From Xanthomonas translucens pv. cerealis (GTDB lineage Bacteria; Pseudomonadota; Gammaproteobacteria; Xanthomonadales; Xanthomonadaceae): a stretch of 64,000 nt of DNA. The notes beneath the pieces are model-generated. The model ran no database searches, was not told the origin of the DNA, and saw nothing but the letters and a program-made list of their open reading frames with translations. Below are positions 16,466 through 25,469 of the stretch, piece by piece. Positions within the stretch are counted from its first letter, which is position 1. The number at the start of each line of letters is the position of its first letter. Position numbers and translations under genes: made by a program. The stretch is taken from assembly GCF_006838285.1 (NCBI RefSeq), contig NZ_CP038228.1, positions 2,418,001-2,482,000 of the forward strand. Reading direction: 5' to 3'.

Positions 16466-18586
16466 ATGTACAGCAAATCCGTTAGCGCATCGTCCGGCAC
16501 CCCACTACCGGAGATTTCCACCGAAGCAGCGCCCGCAGCGCCTCACGCAACGGCGCCGCCGCCAGCCGAAGCGCCCGTGTCAGGCGTTTTGGCGGAGCGG
16601 GCGCCTCGCCGTAGTAGCAGCGATGCCGACAGACCCACCACCGCGCCGGCGACACCTGAGCAAACGGCTGCGCACGTAGAACCTGCGACGCCCCAGGACA
16701 GCGGCGATCACGCGGCGGCTTCGCCCCTGGCGCATGCCCGCGCCTTCCTGGCGGCGGGTGCGCAGCGGGTCAACGGCGCCGCTTCGCATGCGGCCACACT
16801 GGCCACGTCGGCGTGGAGTAGCAGCGCATCCAGCATCGCATCGGCCGCCGAGCAGGTGTGGACGATGAGCGACCTGCGCACCATGCTGCAGTTACAGGCG
16901 AACGATCCAGAATTCCTGAAAATTCTGCGTGGCAGCGATCCGGAGCAGCCAGCCGGCTACACCTTGGCCTCGTGCCGCAAGCACGTGAAGCAACTGAGGA
17001 CACTGTGCAACGATAATTCGAATGATATGCCGAAGCATCTGCGCAGCGCGATTCTGAGCGATATCCAAGCGGTGGAGAAGGCGCTGGATCCGCTCGAAAA
17101 TGGCACACCGGCGACGGGCCGGGCGCTGAAGTCCTTGGTCAACCTGGTCAATGCCTGGCCATTGCTGGTTCCCAGCCCGCTGCTGGCCAATCAGGCCAAG
17201 ACGTTCGCCTACTCGATCGCTGGCGCCACCAGGGGCGTCCTCGGGGTGTCGATGTCGGCATTGCGCTCGACCGCCGATGGCATGCCTTTTCCGCTGTTGG
17301 GCGGCCAATTGGGCCGGGAAGCCAACGAAATGCATTTCTATGCGTGGCTGCTCAATGGCATTTTTCTTGCCACCGAAGTGCCCAAGAAATATTTCTCGGG
17401 ATCGGTGAAGCAAAAGGCCGAAGCGATCGACAACAGCCTCTACTTCCGTTCGGGCGCCGCCGTCGCTGCCGCCGCCGTGCTGGTGACTCCGTTCGTCTGG
17501 AACAACGTCAAACAGATCGCCGGCCTAGCTCGCGATGGTGCCATACGTATGGCCGCCAATGGTGCCGAACGGGTCGGCCTAAGCGATTGGGCGAAGCCGT
17601 TGCACGACCGGCTCGATCCCATCCAGGTCAGCGAAGAACTGCGCACTAGCTTGAACCATATCTGGCTGCAGCTGGAGAACGGGCGAACGGCATTCGAGCA
17701 AAGCCGCCGCAACTTCACCGAAGACGGCGGGCGGGAACTCACCAGTACGCTCAATTCCCAGTGCACCCATTTGCTGGAAACCTTGCACAACTGCAGCGAA
17801 CGCTTCAGTAACGCGTTGGGACTGGATCGCACGCAGGAGGGCATCGCGCCGCAGGGGACGAAGAACTCCGATTTCTCTTCCAAACTGGCGTTGACCATCC
17901 TGGGTGCAGGCGTCACCGGATCCACCGTGTTCTTCATCCAACCCGACAAGATCGGCACCGCGGATCTGGTGGCCGATTCGATGGTGGTGACCGCGGTCAT
18001 GGCGCAATCGGCCTGGAACAAGCAGGCCACCCGACAAGACGCGATGGAACGCTTCAAGGCGATGAGCGCGGGCAGCATGGTGATGGCGCTCGCGCTGGGA
18101 GCGGACAAGTTCTCCAAGAGCTTCACGCCCAACGGCCTGATCGAGTCGTCCCCGAACTCGCCGTATTACGCAGGACTGGTGATGACGCTCATGTCGATGA
18201 CGATGCCCGGCCCGATGGCGCGCGGCGCCGAATTGGCGATGAACTGGGCCGCTGGCAAGATCATCGGCCGGTGCACGGATGCGAACGGCACCACCCTGGT
18301 CACACGCCAAGCGCAGACTGTCCAAGAGTTGCAGGAACACGTGGCCAGCGTGCAGGAGCACGTCGCCGGCCTGAATCCCGAACAGCTAGAGCAGTACGAG
18401 GAACAGGTAGGCGCCAACGTGCAAAATCTCATCGCCAACGCTGGCATAGCGCGGCAGACGGCGCGAACGTCCGGCGTGACGATCAGCGAAATCGAAGAAG
18501 AAGAACCGACGCCGCCAGCGCACGAGGCGGGCGTCGAACCAGCGGCCACGCACAGCCCCGCGCATGGCGCATCCCAACCTAGCTGA
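16466..18586 (+). CDS. Candidate type III effector-like protein, copy B
   Basis: Paralogue of the protein encoded at 13661-15802, 706 residues, family not recognised. The ATG at 16466 has a GAGG site (16451-16454) and the same N-terminal MYSKSVS followed by ASSGTPLPE. The two proteins match throughout. The seven-residue length difference comes from a six-residue gap (the TTDSDH segment of copy A near residue 190) and one residue near the FTAPGSG/FTEDGG site; otherwise they differ by scattered substitutions. The hydrophobic blocks and the acidic, proline-rich C-terminus are identical or nearly so. Maintenance of two intact frames despite many base differences suggests both are under selection. 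Confidence 0.7.
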   Translation: MYSKSVSASSGTPLPEISTEAAPAAPHATAPPPAEAPVSGVLAERAPRRSSSDADRPTTAPATPEQTAAHVEPATPQDSGDHAAASPLAHARAFLAAGAQRVNGAASHAATLATSAWSSSASSIASAAEQVWTMSDLRTMLQLQANDPEFLKILRGSDPEQPAGYTLASCRKHVKQLRTLCNDNSNDMPKHLRSAILSDIQAVEKALDPLENGTPATGRALKSLVNLVNAWPLLVPSPLLANQAKTFAYSIAGATRGVLGVSMSALRSTADGMPFPLLGGQLGREANEMHFYAWLLNGIFLATEVPKKYFSGSVKQKAEAIDNSLYFRSGAAVAAAAVLVTPFVWNNVKQIAGLARDGAIRMAANGAERVGLSDWAKPLHDRLDPIQVSEELRTSLNHIWLQLENGRTAFEQSRRNFTEDGGRELTSTLNSQCTHLLETLHNCSERFSNALGLDRTQEGIAPQGTKNSDFSSKLALTILGAGVTGSTVFFIQPDKIGTADLVADSMVVTAVMAQSAWNKQATRQDAMERFKAMSAGSMVMALALGADKFSKSFTPNGLIESSPNSPYYAGLVMTLMSMTMPGPMARGAELAMNWAAGKIIGRCTDANGTTLVTRQAQTVQELQEHVASVQEHVAGLNPEQLEQYEEQVGANVQNLIANAGIARQTARTSGVTISEIEEEEPTPPAHEAGVEPAATHSPAHGASQPS

Positions 18587-18598
18587 CGCCGGCGCAAT

Positions 18599-18630
18599 CC
18601 CGGCACGCGCCCGCCCGGCCCAGTGCCGGG
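18599..18630. terminator. Hairpin between copy B and gor
   Basis: Arms CCCGGCAC (18599-18606) and GTGCCGGG (18623-18630) between two convergent stop codons; may work in both directions. Same structure as 15815-15846. Confidence 0.5.
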
Positions 18631-18636
18631 CGACGC

Positions 18637-19995
18637 TCAGCGCATCAGCACCACTTCCTCGGCGGAGGTCGGATGGATCGCCACCGTGTCCTCCAGCTGG
18701 CGCTTGGTCACGCCCAGCTGCAGCGCCACCGCGAAGCCCTGCAGGATCTCGTCGGCGCCGTCGCCGAGCAGGTGGAAGCCGACCACCCGCTGCTCTTCGC
18801 CGACGCACACCAGCTTGAATAGGCTGCGCTGCGGCGAGCCGGCCAGCGCATGCAGCATCGGCCGGAAATTGCTGCGGTACACCGTCACCGCCTCGCCATA
18901 GCGCGCCCGCGCCTGCTCTTCGCCCAGGCCGACCTGGCCCAGCGGCGGATGCGAAAACACCACGCTGGGCACGTTGTCGTAGTCCAGCCGCGCGTGGCGC
19001 CGGTCGCCGAACAGGCGCTCCATCAGCTTGCGCCCGGCGGCGATCGCCACAGGGGTCAGGCCGACCTTGCCGGCCACGTCGCCGATCGCGTACAGCCCCG
19101 GCACGTCGGTGTTCTGGTACTCGTCCACCACGATCTCGCGCTTGTCGCCGATGCGTACGCCCAGCGCTTCCAGGCCGATGTCCCGGCTGTTCGGCCGGCG
19201 CCCGATCGCGAAGAACACCTGGTCGAACGTCTCGCTCGGCTGCGCGTGCGCGTCGTACAACTGCAAGCCCTGCTCGCCGCGGCGCAGGGCGCTGGCGCGA
19301 TAGCCGAAATGCAGGCGCACGCCTTGGTGACGCAGGTTCTCGCCGAGCTGCAGAGCCAGTTCCGCATCGAAACGCTCCAGCAGGCGCTTACCCTGCACGA
19401 ACAACTCGACGCGGCTGCCCAGCGCCTGCAGCAGGCCCGCCAGCTCCACCGCGATATAGCCGCCACCGACGATCGCCACCCGCGGCGGCGCTTCGCACAG
19501 GTTGAAGAAATCGTCCGACACCAGGCCCAGCGCTGCGCCCTCGATCGGCGGCCGCAGCGCGTGCGCGCCGGTGGCGATCACCACATGGGCGGCACTGACC
19601 CGCACGCCGTCGCCGCATTCCACCGTATGCGCATCCAGCAGCCGGCCGCGCTGTGGAATCAACACCACGCCGTCGGCATCCAGGCGCCGCCGGTAACTGC
19701 CGTGGATGTTGCCGATATAACCCTGGCGATGCGCCACCAGTTCCGGCCACGACAGGGTGGAACTGGGAATGGAGAAGCCGATGTCGCGCGCCAGGTCGAT
19801 GCGCCCGACCAGATCGGCGGCCAGCCACATCGCCTTCTTCGGCACGCAGCCGATGTTGACGCAGGTGCCGCCAAGCGCGCCCGGCTCCAGGATCGCCACG
19901 CGCGCGCCGAGGCCGGCGGCGCGGAACGCGGTGGCCAGACCACCGGAACCGCCACCGAGCACCAGCAGGTCGTAGTCGTAGGCGGCAGCGCTCAC
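18637..19995 (-). CDS. gor: Glutathione-disulfide reductase
   Basis: Cytoplasmic NADPH:GSSG oxidoreductase, 452 residues. The FAD motif LLVLGGGSGGLATAFRAA leads into the redox disulfide GGTCVNIGCVPKK (CVNIGC). A second Rossmann motif IVGGGYIAVELAGLLQALG binds NADPH, YAIGDVAG is the second FAD contact, and the C-terminal AIHPTSAEE carries the catalytic His-Glu pair. The start is GTG at 19995, overlapping the stop of the upstream oxidoreductase by four bases (GTGA); longer upstream frames are inside that gene. The position of the NADPH site lacks the usual GxGYIAxE arginines only partly, so NADPH preference is assumed from family. Its 3' end borders the tandem duplication. Confidence 0.9.
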   Translation of the reverse strand: MSAAAYDYDLLVLGGGSGGLATAFRAAGLGARVAILEPGALGGTCVNIGCVPKKAMWLAADLVGRIDLARDIGFSIPSSTLSWPELVAHRQGYIGNIHGSYRRRLDADGVVLIPQRGRLLDAHTVECGDGVRVSAAHVVIATGAHALRPPIEGAALGLVSDDFFNLCEAPPRVAIVGGGYIAVELAGLLQALGSRVELFVQGKRLLERFDAELALQLGENLRHQGVRLHFGYRASALRRGEQGLQLYDAHAQPSETFDQVFFAIGRRPNSRDIGLEALGVRIGDKREIVVDEYQNTDVPGLYAIGDVAGKVGLTPVAIAAGRKLMERLFGDRRHARLDYDNVPSVVFSHPPLGQVGLGEEQARARYGEAVTVYRSNFRPMLHALAGSPQRSLFKLVCVGEEQRVVGFHLLGDGADEILQGFAVALQLGVTKRQLEDTVAIHPTSAEEVVLMR

Positions 19996-21245
19996 TGGAA
20001 ACGCTCCACGCGGTACGGCGTGGGGTCGATTGCAGGCACCTGCCCGCAGATCAGGTCGGCCATCAGTTGTCCTGTCGCGCTGCTCATGCTGATGCCGAGC
20101 ATGCCATGGCCGGCTGCCAGCCAGACGTGAGGATGCCGCGGCGAACGCCCCAGCGCCGGCAAGTCGTCCCAGGTCATCGGCCGCCAGCCGTACCAGCGCT
20201 CGCGCAGCTGCGGGCCTTCCGGTTCGTGCAGGTAATGCCGCGCAGCGCGTTGCAACGCTGCCAGGCGCACTGCATTCAAGCGCGTATCGTGACCAGAGAA
20301 TTCCATCGTGCTGCCAAGGCGGAAACCGCTGCCCCAGGTGGTGACGCAGACCAGCGGATCCTTCAGCACCACCGGCCGCGTCGGCGCCAGCACCGGCCGC
20401 GTGTAGGTGATCGAATAGCCCTTGCCGGCCTGGATCGGCAGGCGCACTCCCAGCAGCGCCGCCAGTGCCGGCGACCATGGCCCGGCCGCCAGCACCAGGT
20501 CGCGCGCACGCCGCGGGCCGTGCGCGGTGTCCACGCGCACGCCGTCGGCATCCGGCTGCAGCGCCTGCACCCGGCAGTGTTCCTCGATCGTCGCCCCGCG
20601 CTCGCGCAGCGCGCGCGCCAGTTCGGCGGTATAGCGGTCAGGGCGCAGATGCGCATCGCCGGGAAAATGCACCGCGCCGACCACCACGTCGCGGAACGCC
20701 GGCTGCTGGCGCAGGTAGTCGGCGCCGCCGATTACCCGGGTGCGGATGCCGAGCCGTTCCAGCGCCACGCATTCTTCGGCGTAATGCTCGAAGTTGCGTC
20801 GATCGCCGAACACGTAGTCCAGCCCTTCCGCCTTGAATTCGCAGTCCAGTCCATAGCGCTCGATCCAGGCGACCAGACGCGTGTGCGCATCGTCGAGCAG
20901 CGCCGCGCGCGCCTGCGCGCTGGCCAGCCAGTCGCGCGCATTGCAGCGCGCGCGAAAGCGCAGCAGCCACTGCCATAGCGCCGGATCCAGGCGCGGGCGG
21001 ATGTACAGCGGCGCATCCGGACGCAGCATCCAGCGCAACGCACGCCACGGCACGCCGGGCGCGGCCAGCGGTGGCGCGTGGCTGGGGGTGATGGTGCCGC
21101 AGTTGCCGTGCGAGGTCGCAGCGCCGACGCCACCCGCGTCCAGGATCCGCACCTGGCGGCCGGCCTCCAGCAGCGCCAGGCCGGTGGCCAGTCCGATCGC
21201 GCCGGCGCCGACGATCAGTACATCGTCTTGCGGGAGCGCGTTCAT
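19992..21245 (-). CDS. DadA-like FAD-dependent D-amino-acid dehydrogenase
   Basis: Protein of 417 residues of the DAO/DadA family. N-terminal VLIVGAGAIGLATGLALLEAG binds FAD, followed by GNCGTITPSHAPPLAAPGV, a block typical of DadA. The C-terminus has WYGWRPMTWDDLPALGRSP and HGMLGISMSSATGQLMADLI. Oxidises a D-amino acid or cyclic imino acid and passes electrons to the membrane chain; D-alanine and D-hydroxyproline are both plausible and cannot be distinguished here. It overlaps the DUF418 gene upstream (ATGA, 21242-21245) and gor downstream (GTGA), so three unrelated functions share one coupled operon. Confidence 0.85.
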   Translation of the reverse strand: MNALPQDDVLIVGAGAIGLATGLALLEAGRQVRILDAGGVGAATSHGNCGTITPSHAPPLAAPGVPWRALRWMLRPDAPLYIRPRLDPALWQWLLRFRARCNARDWLASAQARAALLDDAHTRLVAWIERYGLDCEFKAEGLDYVFGDRRNFEHYAEECVALERLGIRTRVIGGADYLRQQPAFRDVVVGAVHFPGDAHLRPDRYTAELARALRERGATIEEHCRVQALQPDADGVRVDTAHGPRRARDLVLAAGPWSPALAALLGVRLPIQAGKGYSITYTRPVLAPTRPVVLKDPLVCVTTWGSGFRLGSTMEFSGHDTRLNAVRLAALQRAARHYLHEPEGPQLRERWYGWRPMTWDDLPALGRSPRHPHVWLAAGHGMLGISMSSATGQLMADLICGQVPAIDPTPYRVERFQ

Positions 21246-22531
21246 TGCGCCGGCTCGGCCGTATCGCGGCGGCGCAGCGGCTGCCAGCGCAGGTAGGTCG
21301 CCGAGCGCCATAGCCATTCCGCCGGGCCGAAACGGAACCGCCGCAACCACAGCTGCGACAGCGCCACCTGCAGCGCGAACAGCGCGAACGCAAACGGAAT
21401 CTGCCAGACCCGCGGCAGGCGTTCGAAATACCCCAGGCCGTAGCCGTAGAACAGCGTGGTGCACAGCAGCGACTGCAGCAGGTAGTTGCTCAACGCCATG
21501 CGTCCGGCCGGCGCCAGCCAGCGCAGCGCCGGGGCCAAGCGCACCAGCCAGGCGGCGTAGCCCAGCGCCATCATGCCGCTAGCCAGCGTGGCCAAGGCGA
21601 AGGCGCTACCCAGGCGCAGGTCCAGGCGCGCCGGATCCATCCACGGCTCCAGCCGGAAGCTCAGCAGCATCAGCGCCATGCCCAGCGGCAGCACGCCCCA
21701 GCGCAGCGCCGCCAGCAACCGCGGGCGCCGCTGCGGCTGCTGCGCCAGGCCGCTGCGCACGCACCAGGCGCCGAGCAGGAACATGCCGAAGATGGTCGGC
21801 GCATTGAACACCAGCATGCCCAGCGCATCGACCATATCGCGCAGGCGCTGCGCGGTGGCCTCGGCGTAGCTGCCATGGCCGAAGACCTGGCGGTGCTGCG
21901 CTAGCGCCACCGCCCCCAGTTGCGCCTGTTCGGCCATGTCCTGGTGCCAGCGCGCGGCAGCGTGCGGATCGGCCTGCGCCGCCGAAGCGCTCGCGCCCGC
22001 CAGCAGCGACAGCAGCGGCGAGCACAGATAGACCGCCAGCGCCATCCACGGCAGCCAGCGCGTGGGCGCTGCGCGAAAGGCCAGCAGCATGAACCCCAGC
22101 AGCGCATAGCCGACCAGAATGTCGCCGGACCACAGCAACAGCGCATGCAGCACGCCGATCAGCAGCAGCACCGCGCTGCGGCGCACGAACAAGCCGCCGA
22201 ACGCGCGCCGCGCCGCCTCGGCGCGCTGCGCCATCACCGCAAAGCCCATGCCGAACAGCAACGCGAACAAGATGTAGAACTTGCCTTGCACCAGCAGGTA
22301 GACCGCCGCATCGGCGATGCGGTCGGCGCCGCGCAGCAGCGGGTCCAGCCCGGTCGTCGCCGTATCCAGCGGACCGACGAAGCCCTCGATGTTCATCAGC
22401 AGGATGCCAAGCAGCGCGAAACCGCGCAGCACGTCCAAGCTGACGAGACGTTCGGCGGGCGCGACGGGCTGCAGCACGGGAGCGGAGGAAGCCAAGGCGT
22501 GGCACCGGGCGAAAGAGCGGCGATTATCCAT
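21242..22531 (-). CDS. DUF418 membrane protein
   Basis: Polytopic inner-membrane protein of about 429 residues. The start MDNRRSFARC (22531) precedes a cytoplasmic stretch and the characteristic LDVLRGFALLGILLMNIEGF of the DUF418/DUF1624-type family, then GKFYILFALLFGMGFAVM. The C-terminal segment APAGRMALSNYLLQSLLCTTLFYGYGLG is the DUF418 signature. Function unknown; the family is related to membrane acyltransferases. First gene of the operon with the DadA-like protein and gor. Confidence 0.88.
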   Translation of the reverse strand: MDNRRSFARCHALASSAPVLQPVAPAERLVSLDVLRGFALLGILLMNIEGFVGPLDTATTGLDPLLRGADRIADAAVYLLVQGKFYILFALLFGMGFAVMAQRAEAARRAFGGLFVRRSAVLLLIGVLHALLLWSGDILVGYALLGFMLLAFRAAPTRWLPWMALAVYLCSPLLSLLAGASASAAQADPHAAARWHQDMAEQAQLGAVALAQHRQVFGHGSYAEATAQRLRDMVDALGMLVFNAPTIFGMFLLGAWCVRSGLAQQPQRRPRLLAALRWGVLPLGMALMLLSFRLEPWMDPARLDLRLGSAFALATLASGMMALGYAAWLVRLAPALRWLAPAGRMALSNYLLQSLLCTTLFYGYGLGYFERLPRVWQIPFAFALFALQVALSQLWLRRFRFGPAEWLWRSATYLRWQPLRRRDTAEPAQ

Positions 22532-22681
22532 CGCCGCGGCACCCCAGCGCCCAGGCGCAGGGGCAAATCCACATGGGGAGGAACGGCAGAGGCGCGACCA
22601 ATCCATCAGGCAGCGGCGGCGCAGCGCGCACCCGCACACGGCGGAGATGGATCCCGCGAATGCGATCCGTGTCGCACTCGA

Positions 22682-23161
22682 TCAGTGCTGGTGACCGCCC
22701 TCGCCGTGCACATGGCCGTGCTCGATCTCTTCCGGCCTGGCCTCGCGCACCTCGAGGATCTCCACGTCGAAATGCAGGTCCTTGCCCGCCATCGGGTGGT
22801 TCAGATCGACATCGACCACGCTCATGCCGACCTTCTGCACGGTCACCGCGCGCGGGCCGAAGTTGGTCTGCAGCACGACCTGGCTGCCCGGCTGCAGCTT
22901 GGCCGCGCCGAAATGCTTCTTCGGCACGCGCTGGGTCAGGCCTTCGCGGTAGTCGCCGTAGGCGTCCTTGGCGGCCACGTCCACGCCGAAGCTGGCGCCG
23001 GCTTCCTGCTCCAGCATCGCGTTCTCCAGGCCAGGGATGATGTTGCCGTGACCGATCAGGATCACCAGCGGATCGCGCTCCTTGGACGTCTCGATCGGCG
23101 CCTGGCCGGCTTCGGAGACGGTGTAGTGGAAACGGACGACGCGGTCTTTTTCGATCTTCAT
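22682..23161 (-). CDS. SlyD-like FKBP-type peptidyl-prolyl isomerase
   Basis: Cytoplasmic prolyl isomerase/chaperone of 159 residues. The start MKIEKDRVVRFHYTV is the standard SlyD-type N-terminus. PLVILIGHGNIIPGLENAM is the FKBP core, a chaperone insert-in-flap lies around residues 70-120, and VDLNHPMAGKDLHFDVEI is the second FKBP signature. The tail HGHVHGEGGHQH is His-rich and could bind nickel, though shorter than in E. coli SlyD. Frames running on to 23620 are antisense to the next gene. Divergent from the NlpC/P60 lipoprotein gene. Confidence 0.93.
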   Translation of the reverse strand: MKIEKDRVVRFHYTVSEAGQAPIETSKERDPLVILIGHGNIIPGLENAMLEQEAGASFGVDVAAKDAYGDYREGLTQRVPKKHFGAAKLQPGSQVVLQTNFGPRAVTVQKVGMSVVDVDLNHPMAGKDLHFDVEILEVREARPEEIEHGHVHGEGGHQH

Positions 23162-23271
23162 GTGCAACTCTGCGCTATGGCTGCCGATGGCAGACGGTGT
23201 GAACGGCTTGTCGGCCGACGGGAGCGCCGCCATGATGGCGGCCATCTGAGGTTTCGCATTATCCCGGCTCG

Positions 23272-23817
23272 ATGCACAACACGCCAGTTTCAACGTCCGC
23301 GCGGCGCCGTCTTCCCTGCTGGGCGGCCCTGCTGTGCATGGCCGTGCTGGCCGCCTGCGGCCGCCACGAGGTGCGCCCGTCGCGTCCGCCGCCGCCGGTG
23401 GCGGTGCGCAGCTGGCCGCAGGTGGCACCGGCCGATCCGGCCGCGGCCAATGCCGTGCTGATGCGTGCGCTGGGCCTGGTCGGCACGCCCTACCACTATG
23501 GCGGCAATAACCCCGACTCCGGCTTCGACTGCAGCGGCCTGGTCGCCTACGTCTACCGCGACATGCTCGATCTGCAGTTGCCGCGCACCTCGCGCGAACT
23601 GGCCGCAGTGCAGGGACCACGGATCGATCCGCAGCGCCTGAGCACCGGCGACCTGGTGTTCTTCGGCAGTGGCGGCAGCGTCAGCCATGTCGGCATCTAT
23701 GTCGGCGAAGGCCGCTTCGTGCACGCCCCCAGTACCGGCGGAACGGTCCGCCTGGACCACCTGGACGGCGCCTATTGGCGCGATCACTACACCGGCGCCA
23801 AGCGGGTCCTGCACTGA
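23272..23817 (+). CDS. NlpC/P60 (C40) cell-wall hydrolase lipoprotein
   Basis: Protein of 181 residues. A lipoprotein signal ends LAAC (about residue 29), followed by a Pro-rich linker. The C40 domain has all catalytic residues: Cys87 in FDCSGLVAYVY, His139 in HVGIYVGEG and His151 in VHAPS. Periplasmic, outer-membrane anchored murein peptidase by family (Spr/MepS-like). A second, non-lipidated member follows in the same direction. Confidence 0.92.
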   Translation: MHNTPVSTSARRRLPCWAALLCMAVLAACGRHEVRPSRPPPPVAVRSWPQVAPADPAAANAVLMRALGLVGTPYHYGGNNPDSGFDCSGLVAYVYRDMLDLQLPRTSRELAAVQGPRIDPQRLSTGDLVFFGSGGSVSHVGIYVGEGRFVHAPSTGGTVRLDHLDGAYWRDHYTGAKRVLH

Positions 23818-23819
23818 AA

Positions 23820-23924
23820 TGAGATTTCAATCACATTCATAATTACGTAATATTAACGATATTTGAACTTTCTATTCCTGTCTACAAGGCATTATCCCCC
23901 TTCGTTTTAAATTGTGATCGAAGC
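23820..23924 (+). promoter_or_regulatory. AT-rich leader of the second NlpC/P60 gene
   Basis: About 100 bases of strikingly AT-rich DNA in a GC-rich context. It contains the perfect palindrome ATTACGTAAT (23842-23851) and a TTGAAC hexamer (23863-23868), but I cannot place a convincing -10 with proper spacing. Likely the promoter and operator region for the gene at 23925. Confidence 0.45.
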
Positions 23925-24752
23925 GTGACGACTGAAGCCAAGACCTCTCCAGGCAAGACCACCGTCCCCCGCCGGGCCGCTCTCCGTCTCATCTACACCG
24001 CCTCGCTCTGCCTCTCGGCCGTTCCGGCCCTGGCCAAGTCGGCTCCGGCCGACAGCGTGATCCCCGAAGCGATCGCCACCGTCACCGCCGCACCGGCTCC
24101 GGTGAGCGCCATCGGCACCACGGGCACCCCCGCCAACACTGCGCAGCCCGCGACCGCCAAACCGGCCGTCGTGCAGGCGCAGGCTCCGGCGCGCAGCAAG
24201 GCCGACGCCGCCGCCACCGCCACCCTGGCCGCGCTGCTACCGCACCTGGCCACCAACGACACCATCCCACTGATGGACCGTTCGGCGATGTTCGCCGGCG
24301 ACATCAGCCGCCTGCTGGCCAACTACGACGTCTCCCAGGCTCCGCTGCATGAAGGGGTGGTACCGGGCGGCGACAAGGTCCAGTCTGTGCTCAAGCGCGC
24401 CATGGCGCTGCTGGGCACTCCGTACCGCTGGGGCGGCGACGACACCGAAGGCTTCGATTGCAGCGGCCTGGTCGGCTACGTGTTCCGTACCGCGTTGGGC
24501 ATCGAGCTGCCGCGCGTGTCGCGCGAGATGGCGCGCGAGGCCAATGCCGAACTGATCAAGGACCGCTACGCGCTGGCCCCGGGCGACCTGGTGTTCTTCG
24601 GCCGCAAGGGCCGTGTCGACCATGTGGGCCTGTACGTCGGCGAAGGCCGCTTCCTGCACGCGCCGAGCCGCGGCAAGGACGTGCGCGTGGATACGCTGAC
24701 CAGCGGCTACTGGAGCGAGAAGTTCGTCCAGGCGCGGCGCGTGGCGATGTAA
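23925..24752 (+). CDS. Secreted NlpC/P60 (C40) hydrolase
   Basis: Protein of 275 residues starting with GTG. A long signal peptide (RRAALRLIYTASLCLSAVPALA) is followed by about 100 residues of Ala/Thr/Pro-rich linker and then a C40 peptidase domain. Catalytic residues are present: Cys179 in FDCSGLVGYVF, His233 in VDHVGLYVGEG, His245 in LHAPSRG. Predicted periplasmic or secreted murein endopeptidase. The only alternative start (GTG 23914) is in another frame and stops at once. Ends at a strong terminator. Confidence 0.9.
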   Translation: MTTEAKTSPGKTTVPRRAALRLIYTASLCLSAVPALAKSAPADSVIPEAIATVTAAPAPVSAIGTTGTPANTAQPATAKPAVVQAQAPARSKADAAATATLAALLPHLATNDTIPLMDRSAMFAGDISRLLANYDVSQAPLHEGVVPGGDKVQSVLKRAMALLGTPYRWGGDDTEGFDCSGLVGYVFRTALGIELPRVSREMAREANAELIKDRYALAPGDLVFFGRKGRVDHVGLYVGEGRFLHAPSRGKDVRVDTLTSGYWSEKFVQARRVAM

Positions 24753-24781
24753 ACCTCACGGCGCATGCCGGCAACACCGAG

Positions 24782-24806
24782 GGCCGCTGAGACAGCGGCC
24801 TTTTTC
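24782..24806 (+). terminator. Rho-independent terminator
   Basis: GGCCGCTG (24782-24789), AGA loop, CAGCGGCC (24793-24800), then TTTTT. Confidence 0.92.
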
Positions 24807-24872
24807 GTTGCGCCTGCGCATGGACGCGGGCGGCGCCGATCCCTGCGCACGGGGCTCAGGCGGTGGCGACGA

Positions 24873-25310
24873 TCAGGCAAACGTCCTTGTCGATCCTGTG
24901 AACACCCCGTCCGCCTGCGCGAACGCCGCGTGGACGGCGCTGCGCAACGCCGACAGGGACGCTTGCGGCGGCAGCAGGCTCTTCACATAGGCGATCACGT
25001 CGGCAGGATCGGTACACAGCAGCGCATCGTCGAAGCGCTCGACCTCGACTCGCGCGAAATGCGCGGCGAAGACCTGCGTGCCGTGCTCGGCGTCCAGGCG
25101 CAGAGTGGACGGGTCGCGCCGGGACCGCCGCAGACGCCGGCAATCAGCTGCGCCAGCTGCAGTTCGCGCACCCCCGCCTCCGGATCGGACAGGTGATAGA
25201 GCATGTGGATGGCGATGCTCGTGTCCAATCCGCCCGTCTGCAACGGCAGGCTGGCGGCATCGGCCACGATACTGGCGCTGAAGCTCCTCGCCACTCGTCT
25301 GTGTGTCGAT
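24873..25310 (-). pseudogene. Frameshifted SAM-dependent methyltransferase
   Basis: Two fragments in different minus-strand frames form the C-terminal half of a class I methyltransferase. The upstream piece (about 25310-25145) encodes IVADAASLPLQTGGLDTSIA and MLYHLSDPEAGVREL, the motif II/III region. The downstream piece (about 25140 to the TGA at 24873) encodes LRLDAEHGTQVFAAHFARVE, VERFDDALLCTDPADVIAYV and a natural-looking C-terminus FTGSTRTFA. The frame shifts near 25140-25150, and no SAM-binding GxG motif is found upstream, so the N-terminal half is also gone. Confidence 0.7.
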
Positions 25311-25469
25311 GGAGATCCCCCCGTCGCGTCATTGCGACCAGCACGACACCCTTGCCGGCGCACAGGATCGACGCCAGGATCCACGCCAGGGCCGCGACCG
25401 GCGCGGCGGCGCACCGGCCGCTCCGTGGACACCGTGGTCCGCCCCCCCTCCAGCGCGACAGGCATTCCG

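Larger units (their letters stand above)
15980..18656 (+). repeat. Direct tandem duplication, unit B
   Basis: Second copy of the direct repeat, ending inside the intact gor gene. The 660 bases between the two effector-like genes hold only the gor scrap, a stretch of about 90 bases unique to this junction (near 15890-15975), and duplicated upstream sequence. Relative to unit A the upstream part has lost an 11-base GGTACCGATAC-like segment and gained a 20-base piece before TTTCGCACCGACGG. Short frames in both upstream regions end in the same ELKNATQRNRH residues, which I attribute to duplication and not to a gene. Confidence 0.85.
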
